From assembly GCF_038811545.1 (NCBI RefSeq), contig NZ_CP133319.1, positions 2,633,516 through 2,697,515 on the forward strand: a stretch of DNA of 64,000 bases, read 5' to 3'. Origin of the DNA: Rhodoligotrophos sp. CJ14 (GTDB taxonomy: Bacteria; Pseudomonadota; Alphaproteobacteria; Rhizobiales; Im1). This document shows, piece by piece, positions 43,670 to 51,059 of the stretch; positions within the stretch are counted from its first letter, which is position 1; each line of letters begins with the position of its first letter. The notes below the pieces were generated by a model. That model was given only the letters and a program-made list of their open reading frames with translations. It searched no databases and was not told the DNA's origin. The translations under genes were made by a program, and so were the position numbers.

Positions 43670-44441
43670 ATGGGTCCCGACACATCGCGCTGGCGCTCCT
43701 CCGAAACCTACGACTATCTCGATTGTCTCATCGCCCCGGATCTCGCCTGGGAATGGCTGAGGCGCAACCCAAGCTATCAACGAGATTTTGCCGAAAGCGA
43801 GCTGTGCTCCGCCGCCGCCCAGCGTTTCGCGGAGCTGGTCCGGCCGCGCTGGGGGCTGCGCTTTCGCGATCGACCCTTCTCTCGCCGCCACTGACACGAC
43901 TGTCTTCTGGACACCTGACGCCGATCCGGGCACCGTCGTTCTTTCGCCGGTCCCGCCACAGCTCGCGATCGAGAGCGCGTTCCCGCCGGACCTCGATGCG
44001 AGCACAGCCCAAGCAGGCTCCGACGGGCTTAGCATCGTCCACGGCCGTGGCGCGAATGTCATTCGCCTCTTCCTCGCTCCTGGTGCATCGCCACGGACCG
44101 AGTTGGTTGCGATGGTTGCGCTCGGCGCCGACGGTCTCGACCGCCTCGAAGCGGTCGGCCGCTTCTGGCGCGCCGTCCATGGAAGGCGCGTGCCTGCCGA
44201 CGCAAGGCTGACGGCTCAGCAACGGCGGCGGCTTCGCCGAATGCTCCAAGCTGTTGATGGGCACCATAAAGGCGCAAGCTATCGCGAGATCGCTGAGGCC
44301 ATCTTCGGCCCTGAGCGCGTTGCGGACGCACCATGGAAGACCTCTGCCCTTCGCGATGCGACGATTGATCTCGTGAAGGACGGTCTGGCGCTGATTGCTG
44401 GCGGCTATCGTTCCCTGCTGCGTAAGCGTCGCCGCTCATAA
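43670..44441 (+). CDS. FseA-like DUF6499/DUF2285 activator read through a +1 frameshift
   Basis: Two frames make one protein of about 256 aa. Frame 1 starts at ATG 43670 (GGGGGAGGAACAC before it) with MGPDTSRWRSSETYDYLDCL, then LAWEWLRRNPSYQRDF and PRWGLRF, and would stop at 43894. Frame 2 carries AIDPSLAATDTTVFWTPDAD, GASYREIAEAIFGPERVADA, PWKTSALRDATIDLVKDGLA and ends at 44441. Family members read continuously through WGLRF into the acidic segment, so the join is at CGC TTT C|GCG (43859-43868), skipping C43865. In ICEMlSymR7A the excision activator FseA is made by programmed +1 frameshifting between two such halves. A plain mutation is the alternative. Confidence 0.8.
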
Positions 44442-44458
44442 CCTCCAGCCGCTGCTGG

Positions 44459-44477
44459 GGGTGCGATTTTAGCACCC
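44459..44477 (+). promoter_or_regulatory. dyad in the excisionase promoter region
   Basis: GGGTGC-GATTTTA-GCACCC with perfect 6-bp arms, 98 bp before the excisionase-like gene and 18 bp after the FseA-like stop. It could be the activator site or a weak terminator; no T-run follows, which favours an operator. Confidence 0.45.
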
Positions 44478-44574
44478 GCATCTTCGCCATCCCCCCAGGC
44501 AGCTTGCCTCCGCCACCGTGGCCTTCGCTCGCCGGCACTCACCGGCAACCTGAACGAACGCCCGGAGGTGCGAC

Positions 44575-44850
44575 ATGACGAATCTCGCCGGCTTGCCGCC
44601 ACGCTTCTTGCGGACGCCGGAAGCCGCCGACTTCCTCGGCCTCTCCAGCCGGACACTGGAGAAGCATCGCACCTACGGCACCGGGCCGGCCTATCGGAAG
44701 CTCGGCGGGCGCGTCGTCTATGCGATCGACGACCTCAAGGCCTGGGCCGACCGCGGCGCGGTCACCTCGACATCCGACCCGCGCGGCTCCGTGCTGCCGG
44801 CCAAGCGCCACGACTCGGCCTCGACGCAGGCCGGTCGCAGCCGTCGTTGA
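44575..44850 (+). CDS. AlpA/HTH_17 excisionase-like protein (RdfS-like)
   Basis: 91 aa. FLRTPEAADFLGLSSRTLEK and YGTGPAYRKLGGRVVYAIDD form the MerR-like winged helix of excisionases. CGGAGGTGCGAC precedes the ATG. In ICEMlSymR7A the gene at this position, rdfS, is the recombination directionality factor that drives excision and heads the transfer operon. Here too it is followed by repA, parA, DUF2840 and traF on the same strand. Confidence 0.8.
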   Translation: MTNLAGLPPRFLRTPEAADFLGLSSRTLEKHRTYGTGPAYRKLGGRVVYAIDDLKAWADRGAVTSTSDPRGSVLPAKRHDSASTQAGRSRR

Positions 44851-44860
44851 GAGGCGCGGC

Positions 44861-45739
44861 ATGTCCTGGGCGCGACGCCATAGCGAACGCGAGCAGCTCG
44901 ATCTTTTCCGGGCGCTGCCCGGCGATCTAGCGCCGCGCGACGCACAGGACCTCATGGCCTATCCGTTCTTCTCGCTCGCCAAGTCGAAGCGGCTGGCGCC
45001 GATCGACTTCAAGGCCGGCACCATCGTCATCCGGGTCGAGGCGGTCCCGGAGCACGGCATGGCGACGATCTGGGACGCCGACGTGCTGATCTGGGCAGCC
45101 TCACAGATCGTCGAGGCGCGCGACCTCGGCCTGCGGCCGTCGCGCCTGATGGCGGCGACGCCATACGAAATTCTCTCCTTCATCGGCCGCGGGGTGAGCG
45201 CGCGCGACTACGACCGTCTAAAGGCCGCGCTCGACCGCCTGCAATCGACCACCGTCGCGACCTCGATCCGCCAGCCGACCGAGCGGCGGATGCACCGCTT
45301 CTCCTGGATCAACGAGTGGAAAGAGCGTGCGGACGCGCACGGCCGTCCGCTCGGCCTCGAGTTGATCGTACCGGACTGGTTCTTCGCCGCTGTCCTTGAT
45401 GACGCGTTGGTGCTGACGATCGACCGCGCATACTTCCGTCTGACCGGCGGGCTGGAGCGCTGGCTGTATCGCCTGGTCCGCAAGCACGGCGGTCGCCAGC
45501 ACCACGGCTGGAGCTTCGACGTCGCCTATCTTCATGCGAAGTCCGGCAGCCTCTCGCCGCTCAAGCACTTCGCCTACGACCTGCGCGAGATCGTTCGGCA
45601 GCAGACGCTGCCCGGCTATCGGCTGACGATCCAGCAGCCGCCGGATGCCCCCGAACGCCTCTCATTCGCACCCATTAATCCCGCTGTCCTCGCTTCGCTG
45701 GGGCAACGCGGGACCTCGCGCGCTGGGGATAAGCTGTGA
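44861..45739 (+). CDS. repA: RepA-type replication initiator
   Basis: 292 aa. YPFFSLAKSKRLAPIDFKAG, TIWDADVLIWAASQIVEARD, RLKAALDRLQSTTVATSIRQ and RAYFRLTGGLERWLYRLVRK match the plasmid replication initiator A family (Pfam RPA). ATG 44861 follows the excisionase stop by 10 bp. Three direct repeats lie just after the stop, as expected for an iteron origin. It suggests the excised ICE replicates as a plasmid. Confidence 0.88.
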   Translation: MSWARRHSEREQLDLFRALPGDLAPRDAQDLMAYPFFSLAKSKRLAPIDFKAGTIVIRVEAVPEHGMATIWDADVLIWAASQIVEARDLGLRPSRLMAATPYEILSFIGRGVSARDYDRLKAALDRLQSTTVATSIRQPTERRMHRFSWINEWKERADAHGRPLGLELIVPDWFFAAVLDDALVLTIDRAYFRLTGGLERWLYRLVRKHGGRQHHGWSFDVAYLHAKSGSLSPLKHFAYDLREIVRQQTLPGYRLTIQQPPDAPERLSFAPINPAVLASLGQRGTSRAGDKL

Positions 45740-45745
45740 ATCGCC

Positions 45746-45815
45746 TCGTGCTATCGAGGACCGAATCTATCGTGCCATCGGGGACCCGAACCTCGTGCTA
45801 TCGGGGACCGGAATC
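45746..45815 (+). repeat. three iterons, candidate oriV
   Basis: Three tandem copies of TCGTGCYATCGRGGACC followed by a GAATC-like tail begin at 45746, 45770 and 45793 (steps of 24 and 23 bp). They start 6 bp after the repA stop. A regular phase of about two helix turns suits RepA binding. Confidence 0.75.
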
Positions 45816-45868
45816 ATGGAATCCGGGCGCGGATTCAAGACATTGCGCGCGCCGTAACTCTTCTAACC

Positions 45869-45887
45869 AAGATTCCTTCGGAATCTT
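45869..45887 (+). terminator. hairpin after the iterons
   Basis: AAGATTCC-TTC-GGAATCTT, perfect 8-bp stem, followed by TCTAAC. A weak terminator or an origin-associated structure between repA and parA. Confidence 0.45.
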
Positions 45888-45947
45888 TCTAACGGCCGTC
45901 CCGCACTCCACACCTGTGCATGAGTGCCGCCGCCGGCGAGCCGCGCC

Positions 45948-46586
45948 ATGATCGTCGCGATGCTCAACCAAAAAGGTGGCGTCGGCAAGACCACGCTCGC
46001 GCTCCATCTCGCCGGTGAGTGGGCGAGACGCGGCCAGCGTGTGACGCTCATCGACGCAGACCCGCAAGGCTCAGCGCTCGACTGGTCGCAGCAGCGCGCG
46101 CGCGAAAGCCTTCCACGCCTGTTCGGCATCCTCGGCCTGGCGCGCGACACGCTCCACCGTGAGGCGCCCGACCTCGCGCGCAATGTCCATCACATCGTCA
46201 TCGATGGTCCGCCACGCGTCGCCGGACTGATGCGTTCGGCGCTGCTGGCGGCTGACGTCATCCTGATTCCGGTGCAGCCATCCCCGTTCGACGGCTGGGG
46301 TTCGGCCGAGATGCTGGCGTTGCTGAGTGAAGCGCGCGTCTATCGTCCGCAGCTCGTCGCCCGCTTCGTTCTCAATCGGTGCGGCGCGCGCACCGTCATC
46401 GCGCGCGAGACGGCGCTGACGTTCGCCGATCACGATCCGCCGCTGCTTGCATCCAAGATCGGTCAGCGCGTCGCCTTTGCCGACGCCGCCCAATCCGGGC
46501 GTCTCGTCTGGGAAGCACACAAGGCAAGTCCGGCGGCGCGCGAGATCGCCGCCCTCGCCGCCGAGGTCGGGAGGTTGGCGCGATGA
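45948..46586 (+). CDS. parA: ParA-type partition ATPase
   Basis: 212 aa. MIVAMLNQKGGVGKTTLALH is the deviant Walker A motif; DADPQGSALDWS and VIDGPPRVAGLMRSA are the A' and B motifs. ATG 45948 is preferred over a start 24 bp upstream because ParA proteins of this kind begin right at this strand. It overlaps the ribbon-helix-helix gene by ATGA. It should segregate or position the ICE circle. Confidence 0.92.
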   Translation: MIVAMLNQKGGVGKTTLALHLAGEWARRGQRVTLIDADPQGSALDWSQQRARESLPRLFGILGLARDTLHREAPDLARNVHHIVIDGPPRVAGLMRSALLAADVILIPVQPSPFDGWGSAEMLALLSEARVYRPQLVARFVLNRCGARTVIARETALTFADHDPPLLASKIGQRVAFADAAQSGRLVWEAHKASPAAREIAALAAEVGRLAR

Positions 46587-46837
46587 CGCAGCGCTCCTCC
46601 AAACGCGCCTTCATCGCGCGGCCGGCCGATCCCGAACGCTGGATCAAGGCGCCGGAGCCGCGCTCCAGCGGCAACAGCGACGCGGCCGCGTTCACCGCGC
46701 GGCTGACGATCGACATCACGCCTGAGCTGCGCGGCCGCATCAAGGTCGTCGCCTTTCAGCGCGGCCTGACCGTCGCGGACATGCTGCGCGACCTGCTCGC
46801 CCGCGAATTCCCTGTAGCCGACGGAGACCTGCCATGA
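46583..46837 (+). CDS. ribbon-helix-helix protein, likely ParA partner
   Basis: 84 aa. FTARLTIDITPELRGRIKVV with AFQRGLTVADMLRDLLAREF gives the strand and two helices of an RHH DNA-binding fold; the basic N-terminus is unstructured. Overlap with parA (ATGA) and with DUF2840 (ATGA) makes it part of one translational unit. Likely the DNA-binding partner (ParB-analogue) of ParA. Confidence 0.75.
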   Translation: MTQRSSKRAFIARPADPERWIKAPEPRSSGNSDAAAFTARLTIDITPELRGRIKVVAFQRGLTVADMLRDLLAREFPVADGDLP

Positions 46838-47343
46838 ACGGTGCCTCCCACCTGCGTCTCGTGCCGCCGCCGCTTCCCGTCGACGGCCTGACGCGCGTCG
46901 AACTGACGTGGATCGAGAAGAAGGTCGAATACTGGATCCGCTTCGGCAAGGAGAAGGAGGAGCAGATCCTCGACCGGCGCCGCCGCACTCTCAGCTTCGC
47001 GTCGAACAGCATCTTCGCCCTCGTGCGCTGGGCGTCGAACCACCACGGCACGGTCATCTCGCGCATCGACATCGTGCGCGCGATCACACCGGGCGAGCAT
47101 TTCCAGACGCTTCCGTTCGTGCGGCCGGGCGGCGACATCTTGCTCAAGATGGAGGGCTGGACGAAGGTCGAGCGCGTCCTCCAGATCATCGATGCCATCG
47201 AGGCGATCGGCATCGATCCGGCCGAGGTATCGCCGCATCACTGGCGGCACGTCCACAACCGCCTGACCGCCGGCCAGGAGCCGCGCAGCTACACGGTCGA
47301 GCAGCATCGGGCGATCCTTCTGCGGCGGAGCGTCGAGCCGTGA
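46834..47343 (+). CDS. DUF2840 protein
   Basis: 169 aa. TRVELTWIEKKVEYWIRFGK, RTLSFASNSIFALVRWASNH and PFVRPGGDILLKMEGWTKVE are the DUF2840 signature, a family confined to ICE and plasmid transfer operons. Function unknown. The stop shares bases with the GTG start of traF. Confidence 0.88.
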   Translation: MNGASHLRLVPPPLPVDGLTRVELTWIEKKVEYWIRFGKEKEEQILDRRRRTLSFASNSIFALVRWASNHHGTVISRIDIVRAITPGEHFQTLPFVRPGGDILLKMEGWTKVERVLQIIDAIEAIGIDPAEVSPHHWRHVHNRLTAGQEPRSYTVEQHRAILLRRSVEP

Positions 47344-47885
47344 CGCGCTTCGGCTACGTCATGACGACGTACTTCACCGTGATGGTGGTTGGCGTCCTTT
47401 CCTTCCTTCCGATGGCGCCGAAGCTCATCTGGAATGCATCGGCCAGCGTGCCGCTCGGCCTCTATTCCATCGAGCCGGCTCGTCACCTCGAAGTCACCGA
47501 CCTCGTCGCTGTCGCGACCCCCGAACCGCTCGCCTCCTTCATGGCCGAGCGTCGCTATCTGCCGCGCGGCGTGCCGCTGATGAAACGCGTCGCCGCCCTT
47601 TCGGGCCAACGCGTTTGTCGCGACGGGGCGCATATCACGGTTGACGGCATCGACATGGGGAACGCGTTGGCGCGCGACCGCGCCGGCCGCGCGCTGCCGT
47701 CGTGGCACGGCTGCCGCCGCATCGGCGACGGCGAGGTCTTCCTCATGAACTGGGCCGCTTCCGACAGCATGGACGGCCGCTACTTCGGCCCGCTCTCCAC
47801 GAACACAATCATCGGCCGCGCAGTCCCGCTGTGGACCGACGAGGAAGGGAACGGCCAATTCGAATGGCGCGCCGCAACGCGGTGA
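47340..47885 (+). CDS. traF: TraF, S26-family conjugation peptidase
   Basis: 181 aa from GTG 47340. An N-terminal membrane helix (MTTYFTVMVVGVLSFLPMAP) is followed by NASASVPLGLYSIEP with the catalytic Ser and PLMKRVAALSGQRVC with the catalytic Lys. The C-terminal MNWAASDSMDGRYFGPLS is the family box E. In RP4 this protease cyclises and matures the TrbC pilin. An ATG at 47361 is an alternative start. Confidence 0.9.
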   Translation: MTRFGYVMTTYFTVMVVGVLSFLPMAPKLIWNASASVPLGLYSIEPARHLEVTDLVAVATPEPLASFMAERRYLPRGVPLMKRVAALSGQRVCRDGAHITVDGIDMGNALARDRAGRALPSWHGCRRIGDGEVFLMNWAASDSMDGRYFGPLSTNTIIGRAVPLWTDEEGNGQFEWRAATR

Positions 47886-47930
47886 CGGCGCACCGAGCAC
47901 ACCCTCTTCACCGCACACAAGGAGCTTTCA

Positions 47931-48266
47931 ATGCCACAGATCGGAGAGTTCACACGCACCAAGAACGGCTATACCGGCCATGTCCGCACGCTCGCAGTGA
48001 ACAGCGAGATGGTGCTGATTCCGGCCGAACATTCGGATGCCGAGAATGCGCCGGACTATCGCGTCCATCTCGGCGACAGCAACGGCCCCGAGATCGGCGC
48101 CGGCTGGAAGCGCACCGGCGAAAAGGCCGGCGACTATGTCTCCGTCCAGATCGACGACCCGACGCTAGGCCAGCCGATCCGCGCCAACCTGTTTCAGTCG
48201 GGCGACGCAAAGTCCGTCTGGGGTTTGCACTGGAATCGTCCCCAGAAGCGGCCCGAGCGGGATTGA
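47931..48266 (+). CDS. DUF736 family protein, second copy
   Basis: 111 aa. IGEFTRTKNGYTGHVRTLAV, DAENAPDYRVHLGDSNGPEI and GDYVSVQIDDPTLGQPIRAN match DUF736. AAGGAG lies 6 bp before the ATG. It differs clearly from the copy at 42380, so it is not a recent duplicate. Unlike that copy it has no structured leader. Confidence 0.9.
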   Translation: MPQIGEFTRTKNGYTGHVRTLAVNSEMVLIPAEHSDAENAPDYRVHLGDSNGPEIGAGWKRTGEKAGDYVSVQIDDPTLGQPIRANLFQSGDAKSVWGLHWNRPQKRPERD

Positions 48267-48270
48267 GGCG

Positions 48271-49047
48271 ATGCTCATCTGCTCGACATCGCGGAGACGG
48301 AGTGGGGCCGCCGGGCGACGCTTGCTCGCCCGGCGTCTTCCCGCTCTTCTCCTTTCCGGCCTGCTGATCGTCGGCCCGTTCACTGGCGCCGCATATGCGC
48401 AGAACGCGCCTGCCGTGCGTCCGCAGCGCGCGCAGCCGATCGCCGACTACATCGCGGAAGCCGCGCGGCGGTTCGGCGTGCCCGTCTCCTGGATACGGGC
48501 GGTCATGGGCGCCGAAAGCGCCGGCGATACGCGCGCCGTATCGCGCAAGGGCGCGATCGGCCTGATGCAGATCATGCCCGACACGTGGTCGGAGCTGCGC
48601 GCCCGTTACGGCCTCGGTCGCGATCCTTTCGATCCGCACGACAACGTGCTGGCCGGCGCGGCGTACCTGCGCGAGATGCACGACCGCTACGGATCGGCGG
48701 GCTTCCTGGCGGCCTACAACGCCGGCCCCCAGCGGTATGAGGAATACCTCGCGGGCGTTCGCGCGCTGCCGGCCGAAACGCGCGCCTATGTCGCAGCGGT
48801 GGCGCCCCTTATTGGGACGGAACCGCTGGAAAGCAGCATTCCGATTCCGACTGCTGATCCGCTCGCGTGGAGACGCTCACCACTGTTCGTCGTGCGCGCG
48901 AACGGCAGCGCAAATGCAGGATCACCGCAAGAACAGCGTGTGCCCGGTGACGATACGATGACACCGCGAGCGCGTGACGCTGCATCGCTTTCACCGCGCT
49001 CCTCCAGCCTCTTCGTCGCGCAAGCGAGTCCGGACCCGCAGAAATGA
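48271..49047 (+). CDS. lytic transglycosylase (VirB1-like)
   Basis: 258 aa. A signal peptide (RRLPALLLSGLLIVGPFTGA, cleavage likely after AYA at residue 43) is followed by an SLT domain: WIRAVMGAESAGDTRAVSRK with catalytic E82, then GAIGLMQIMPDTWSELR and AAYNAGPQRYEEYLAG. It opens the cell wall for the transfer channel. The Ser/Pro-rich tail after residue 190 is not recognised. Confidence 0.9.
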   Translation: MLICSTSRRRSGAAGRRLLARRLPALLLSGLLIVGPFTGAAYAQNAPAVRPQRAQPIADYIAEAARRFGVPVSWIRAVMGAESAGDTRAVSRKGAIGLMQIMPDTWSELRARYGLGRDPFDPHDNVLAGAAYLREMHDRYGSAGFLAAYNAGPQRYEEYLAGVRALPAETRAYVAAVAPLIGTEPLESSIPIPTADPLAWRRSPLFVVRANGSANAGSPQEQRVPGDDTMTPRARDAASLSPRSSSLFVAQASPDPQK

Positions 49048-49110
49048 CGCGTCCGTTGCCCAATCGCGGTGTAGCGAACCCCAGCGTACAGGAGCGTGTG
49101 CAGAGGCGAG

Positions 49111-49190
49111 ACAGCGCAACCACAACCGCACGATGGCAGGATAAAGGGGCGCGATGTGCGCGCCATGACGGTTGTGCTTTTTCAATAGGT
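49111..49190. other. candidate origin of transfer (oriT)
   Basis: In the 244-bp gap before the relaxase, the minus strand reads TTTATCCTGCC, containing the IncP/MOBP nick consensus YATCCTG|Y. The expected nick is between 49137 and 49136. Flanking arms CACAACCG (49121-49128) and CGGTTGTG (49169-49176) form an inverted repeat, with an inner GGCGCG-ATGTG-CGCGCC hairpin (49148-49164). Nothing protein-coding is seen in the gap. Confidence 0.6.
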
Positions 49191-49291
49191 TATATGCCGA
49201 AACCGCGAGGTGCGCCGTCCCGGCGCAGCCTGCGGCTTCGGCACTTTCTCAATGAATTCCTCGCCTTGGCGCGATGTGCGAGACCACGGCC

Positions 49292-51031
49292 ATGAGCGCC
49301 GAAGACGGCTTCCGCATTCGGCCCGGCCGCATCCGCTCCACCCGCGCGCAGCGGGCGCGGCCCTTCATCGCGCAGGCGCTTGCCGCCGCTCAGCGGGCGG
49401 GCGGCTCCGTCTCCCGTAAGGGGACGATCGGCCCCGGCCATCGTTCGCGCTTCGGCCGGGGCCAGCGCGCGTCGGTGCAGGCCAACCGGCTCATTACTTC
49501 GCGCTCGCGCGGCGCCGTAGTGAAGGCGCGCGTCGTCCGTCACACCGCGCGCGGCGCGCCTCTTGCCACGCATCTCGGCTACCTGCAGCGCGAGGGCGTC
49601 ACCCGGGATGGGGAGCGGGCGCGGCTCTTTGGTTCCGGCACCGACGAGGCCAACCCCAAGGCCTTTGCCGATCGGTGTGCGGACGACCGCCATCATTTCC
49701 GCTTCATCGTCTCGCCGGACGACGCGATCGAGATGTCCGACCTCAAGCAGTTTACGCGCGAGCTCGTCGGCCAGATGGAGAAGGATCTCGGCACCAGGCT
49801 GGACTGGGTCGCCGCCGATCACTGGAACACCGAGCATCCGCATGTCCACCTGATCGTTCGCGGCGTCCGTGACGATGGCGAGAACCTCGTCATCTCTCGC
49901 GACTATATCAAGGAAGGCATGCGCGACCGCGCGCGTGACCTCATTACCCAGGAGCTCGGCCCGCGCACGGATCACGACATCCGCACCACGCTAGAGCGCC
50001 AGATCGATGCCGAGCGATGGACGAATCTCGACCGTCAGCTCGCGCGCGATGCTCATCGGACTGGTGTGATCGACCTTGCGCCGCACGCGGACCGCCAGCC
50101 CGACGAATTCCACGCGCTGAAGGTCGGACGCCTGCGCAAGCTCGAGGCCCTTGGCCTCGCCGATCAGGTCGGGTCAGGCCAATGGGTTCTCTCTGATGGG
50201 ACCGAGAAAAGTCTGCGCGAGCTCGGCGAGCGCGGCGACATTATCAAGCGGATACATCACGGTCTCGCGGAGCGCAGCCTCGAACGCAGTGCGGCGAGCT
50301 ACGTGCTGGCCGGTGAAAGCCTGGACGAGCCGATCGTCGGACGCTTGCTGGCGCGAGGGCTCGACGACGAGCTGAAAGGCAGCGCCTTCGCGATCGTCGA
50401 CGGCGTCGATGGCCGCACCCACCACATTAAGCTCGCTGACCTCAATGCCGCCGGAGATTCCGCGCCCGGCTCGATCGTCGAGCTGCGCCGGTTCGACGAC
50501 GCCCAAGGCCGGCGGCGTGTCGCGCTTGCTGTGCGATCGGATCTTCCCCTCGAGCAGCAGATCACGGCGACGGGGGCCACCTGGCTCGACCGCCAGGCTA
50601 TCGCACGCGAACCGGTGCCGCTCGGTGGCGGAGGTTTCGGCGCTGAGGTCCGTGACGCGCTTGACCTCCGCGCGGAGCATCTCATCGGCCAGGGCTTAGC
50701 CGAGCGGCAAAGCCACGGCGTCAGCTTCAGCCGCAACCTGATCGAGACACTGCGGCGTCGCGAGCTCGACGCGCTGCGTGAACGTCTAACGGTCGAGACC
50801 GGCCAAGCGGCCGTGAAGGCTGGCACCGGCGAATACGTCGCCGGCACCTATCGCCGCCGCTTCGATCTCGCCTCCGGCCGGTTCGCCATGCTCGACGATG
50901 GCCTTGGCTTCCAGCTCGTGCCGTGGTCGCCGTCCCTCGAACAGCACCTCGGCCGTCATGTCTCCGGCGTCACGCGCGGGGACGGCGGGATCGATTGGAG
51001 CTTCGGGCGCAAGCGAGGAATCGGCCTGTGA
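49292..51031 (+). CDS. MOBP-type relaxase (VirD2-like, DUF3363)
   Basis: 579 aa. VKARVVRHTARGAPLATHLG is followed by YLQREGVTR, whose Tyr is the probable nicking residue. WVAADHWNTEHPHVHLIVRG supplies the metal-binding HxH. The C-terminal DUF3363 region has YVLAGESLDEPIVGRLLARG and FVLV-like strands. It cuts oriT and pilots the strand. ATG 49292 gives the usual DGFRIRPGRIRS start; an in-frame ATG at 49274 is possible. The candidate oriT lies directly upstream. Confidence 0.9.
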   Translation: MSAEDGFRIRPGRIRSTRAQRARPFIAQALAAAQRAGGSVSRKGTIGPGHRSRFGRGQRASVQANRLITSRSRGAVVKARVVRHTARGAPLATHLGYLQREGVTRDGERARLFGSGTDEANPKAFADRCADDRHHFRFIVSPDDAIEMSDLKQFTRELVGQMEKDLGTRLDWVAADHWNTEHPHVHLIVRGVRDDGENLVISRDYIKEGMRDRARDLITQELGPRTDHDIRTTLERQIDAERWTNLDRQLARDAHRTGVIDLAPHADRQPDEFHALKVGRLRKLEALGLADQVGSGQWVLSDGTEKSLRELGERGDIIKRIHHGLAERSLERSAASYVLAGESLDEPIVGRLLARGLDDELKGSAFAIVDGVDGRTHHIKLADLNAAGDSAPGSIVELRRFDDAQGRRRVALAVRSDLPLEQQITATGATWLDRQAIAREPVPLGGGGFGAEVRDALDLRAEHLIGQGLAERQSHGVSFSRNLIETLRRRELDALRERLTVETGQAAVKAGTGEYVAGTYRRRFDLASGRFAMLDDGLGFQLVPWSPSLEQHLGRHVSGVTRGDGGIDWSFGRKRGIGL

Positions 51032-51059
51032 CAAAGCCATTTGACAAGGAGCGCGGGTG

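Noticed and set aside
43670-44441. calling the DUF2285 gene a dead pseudogene
   Set aside because: Both halves are otherwise intact, the shift is a single +1 at a slippery TTTC, and a homologous system is known to use such a shift; simple decay remains possible but is less likely.
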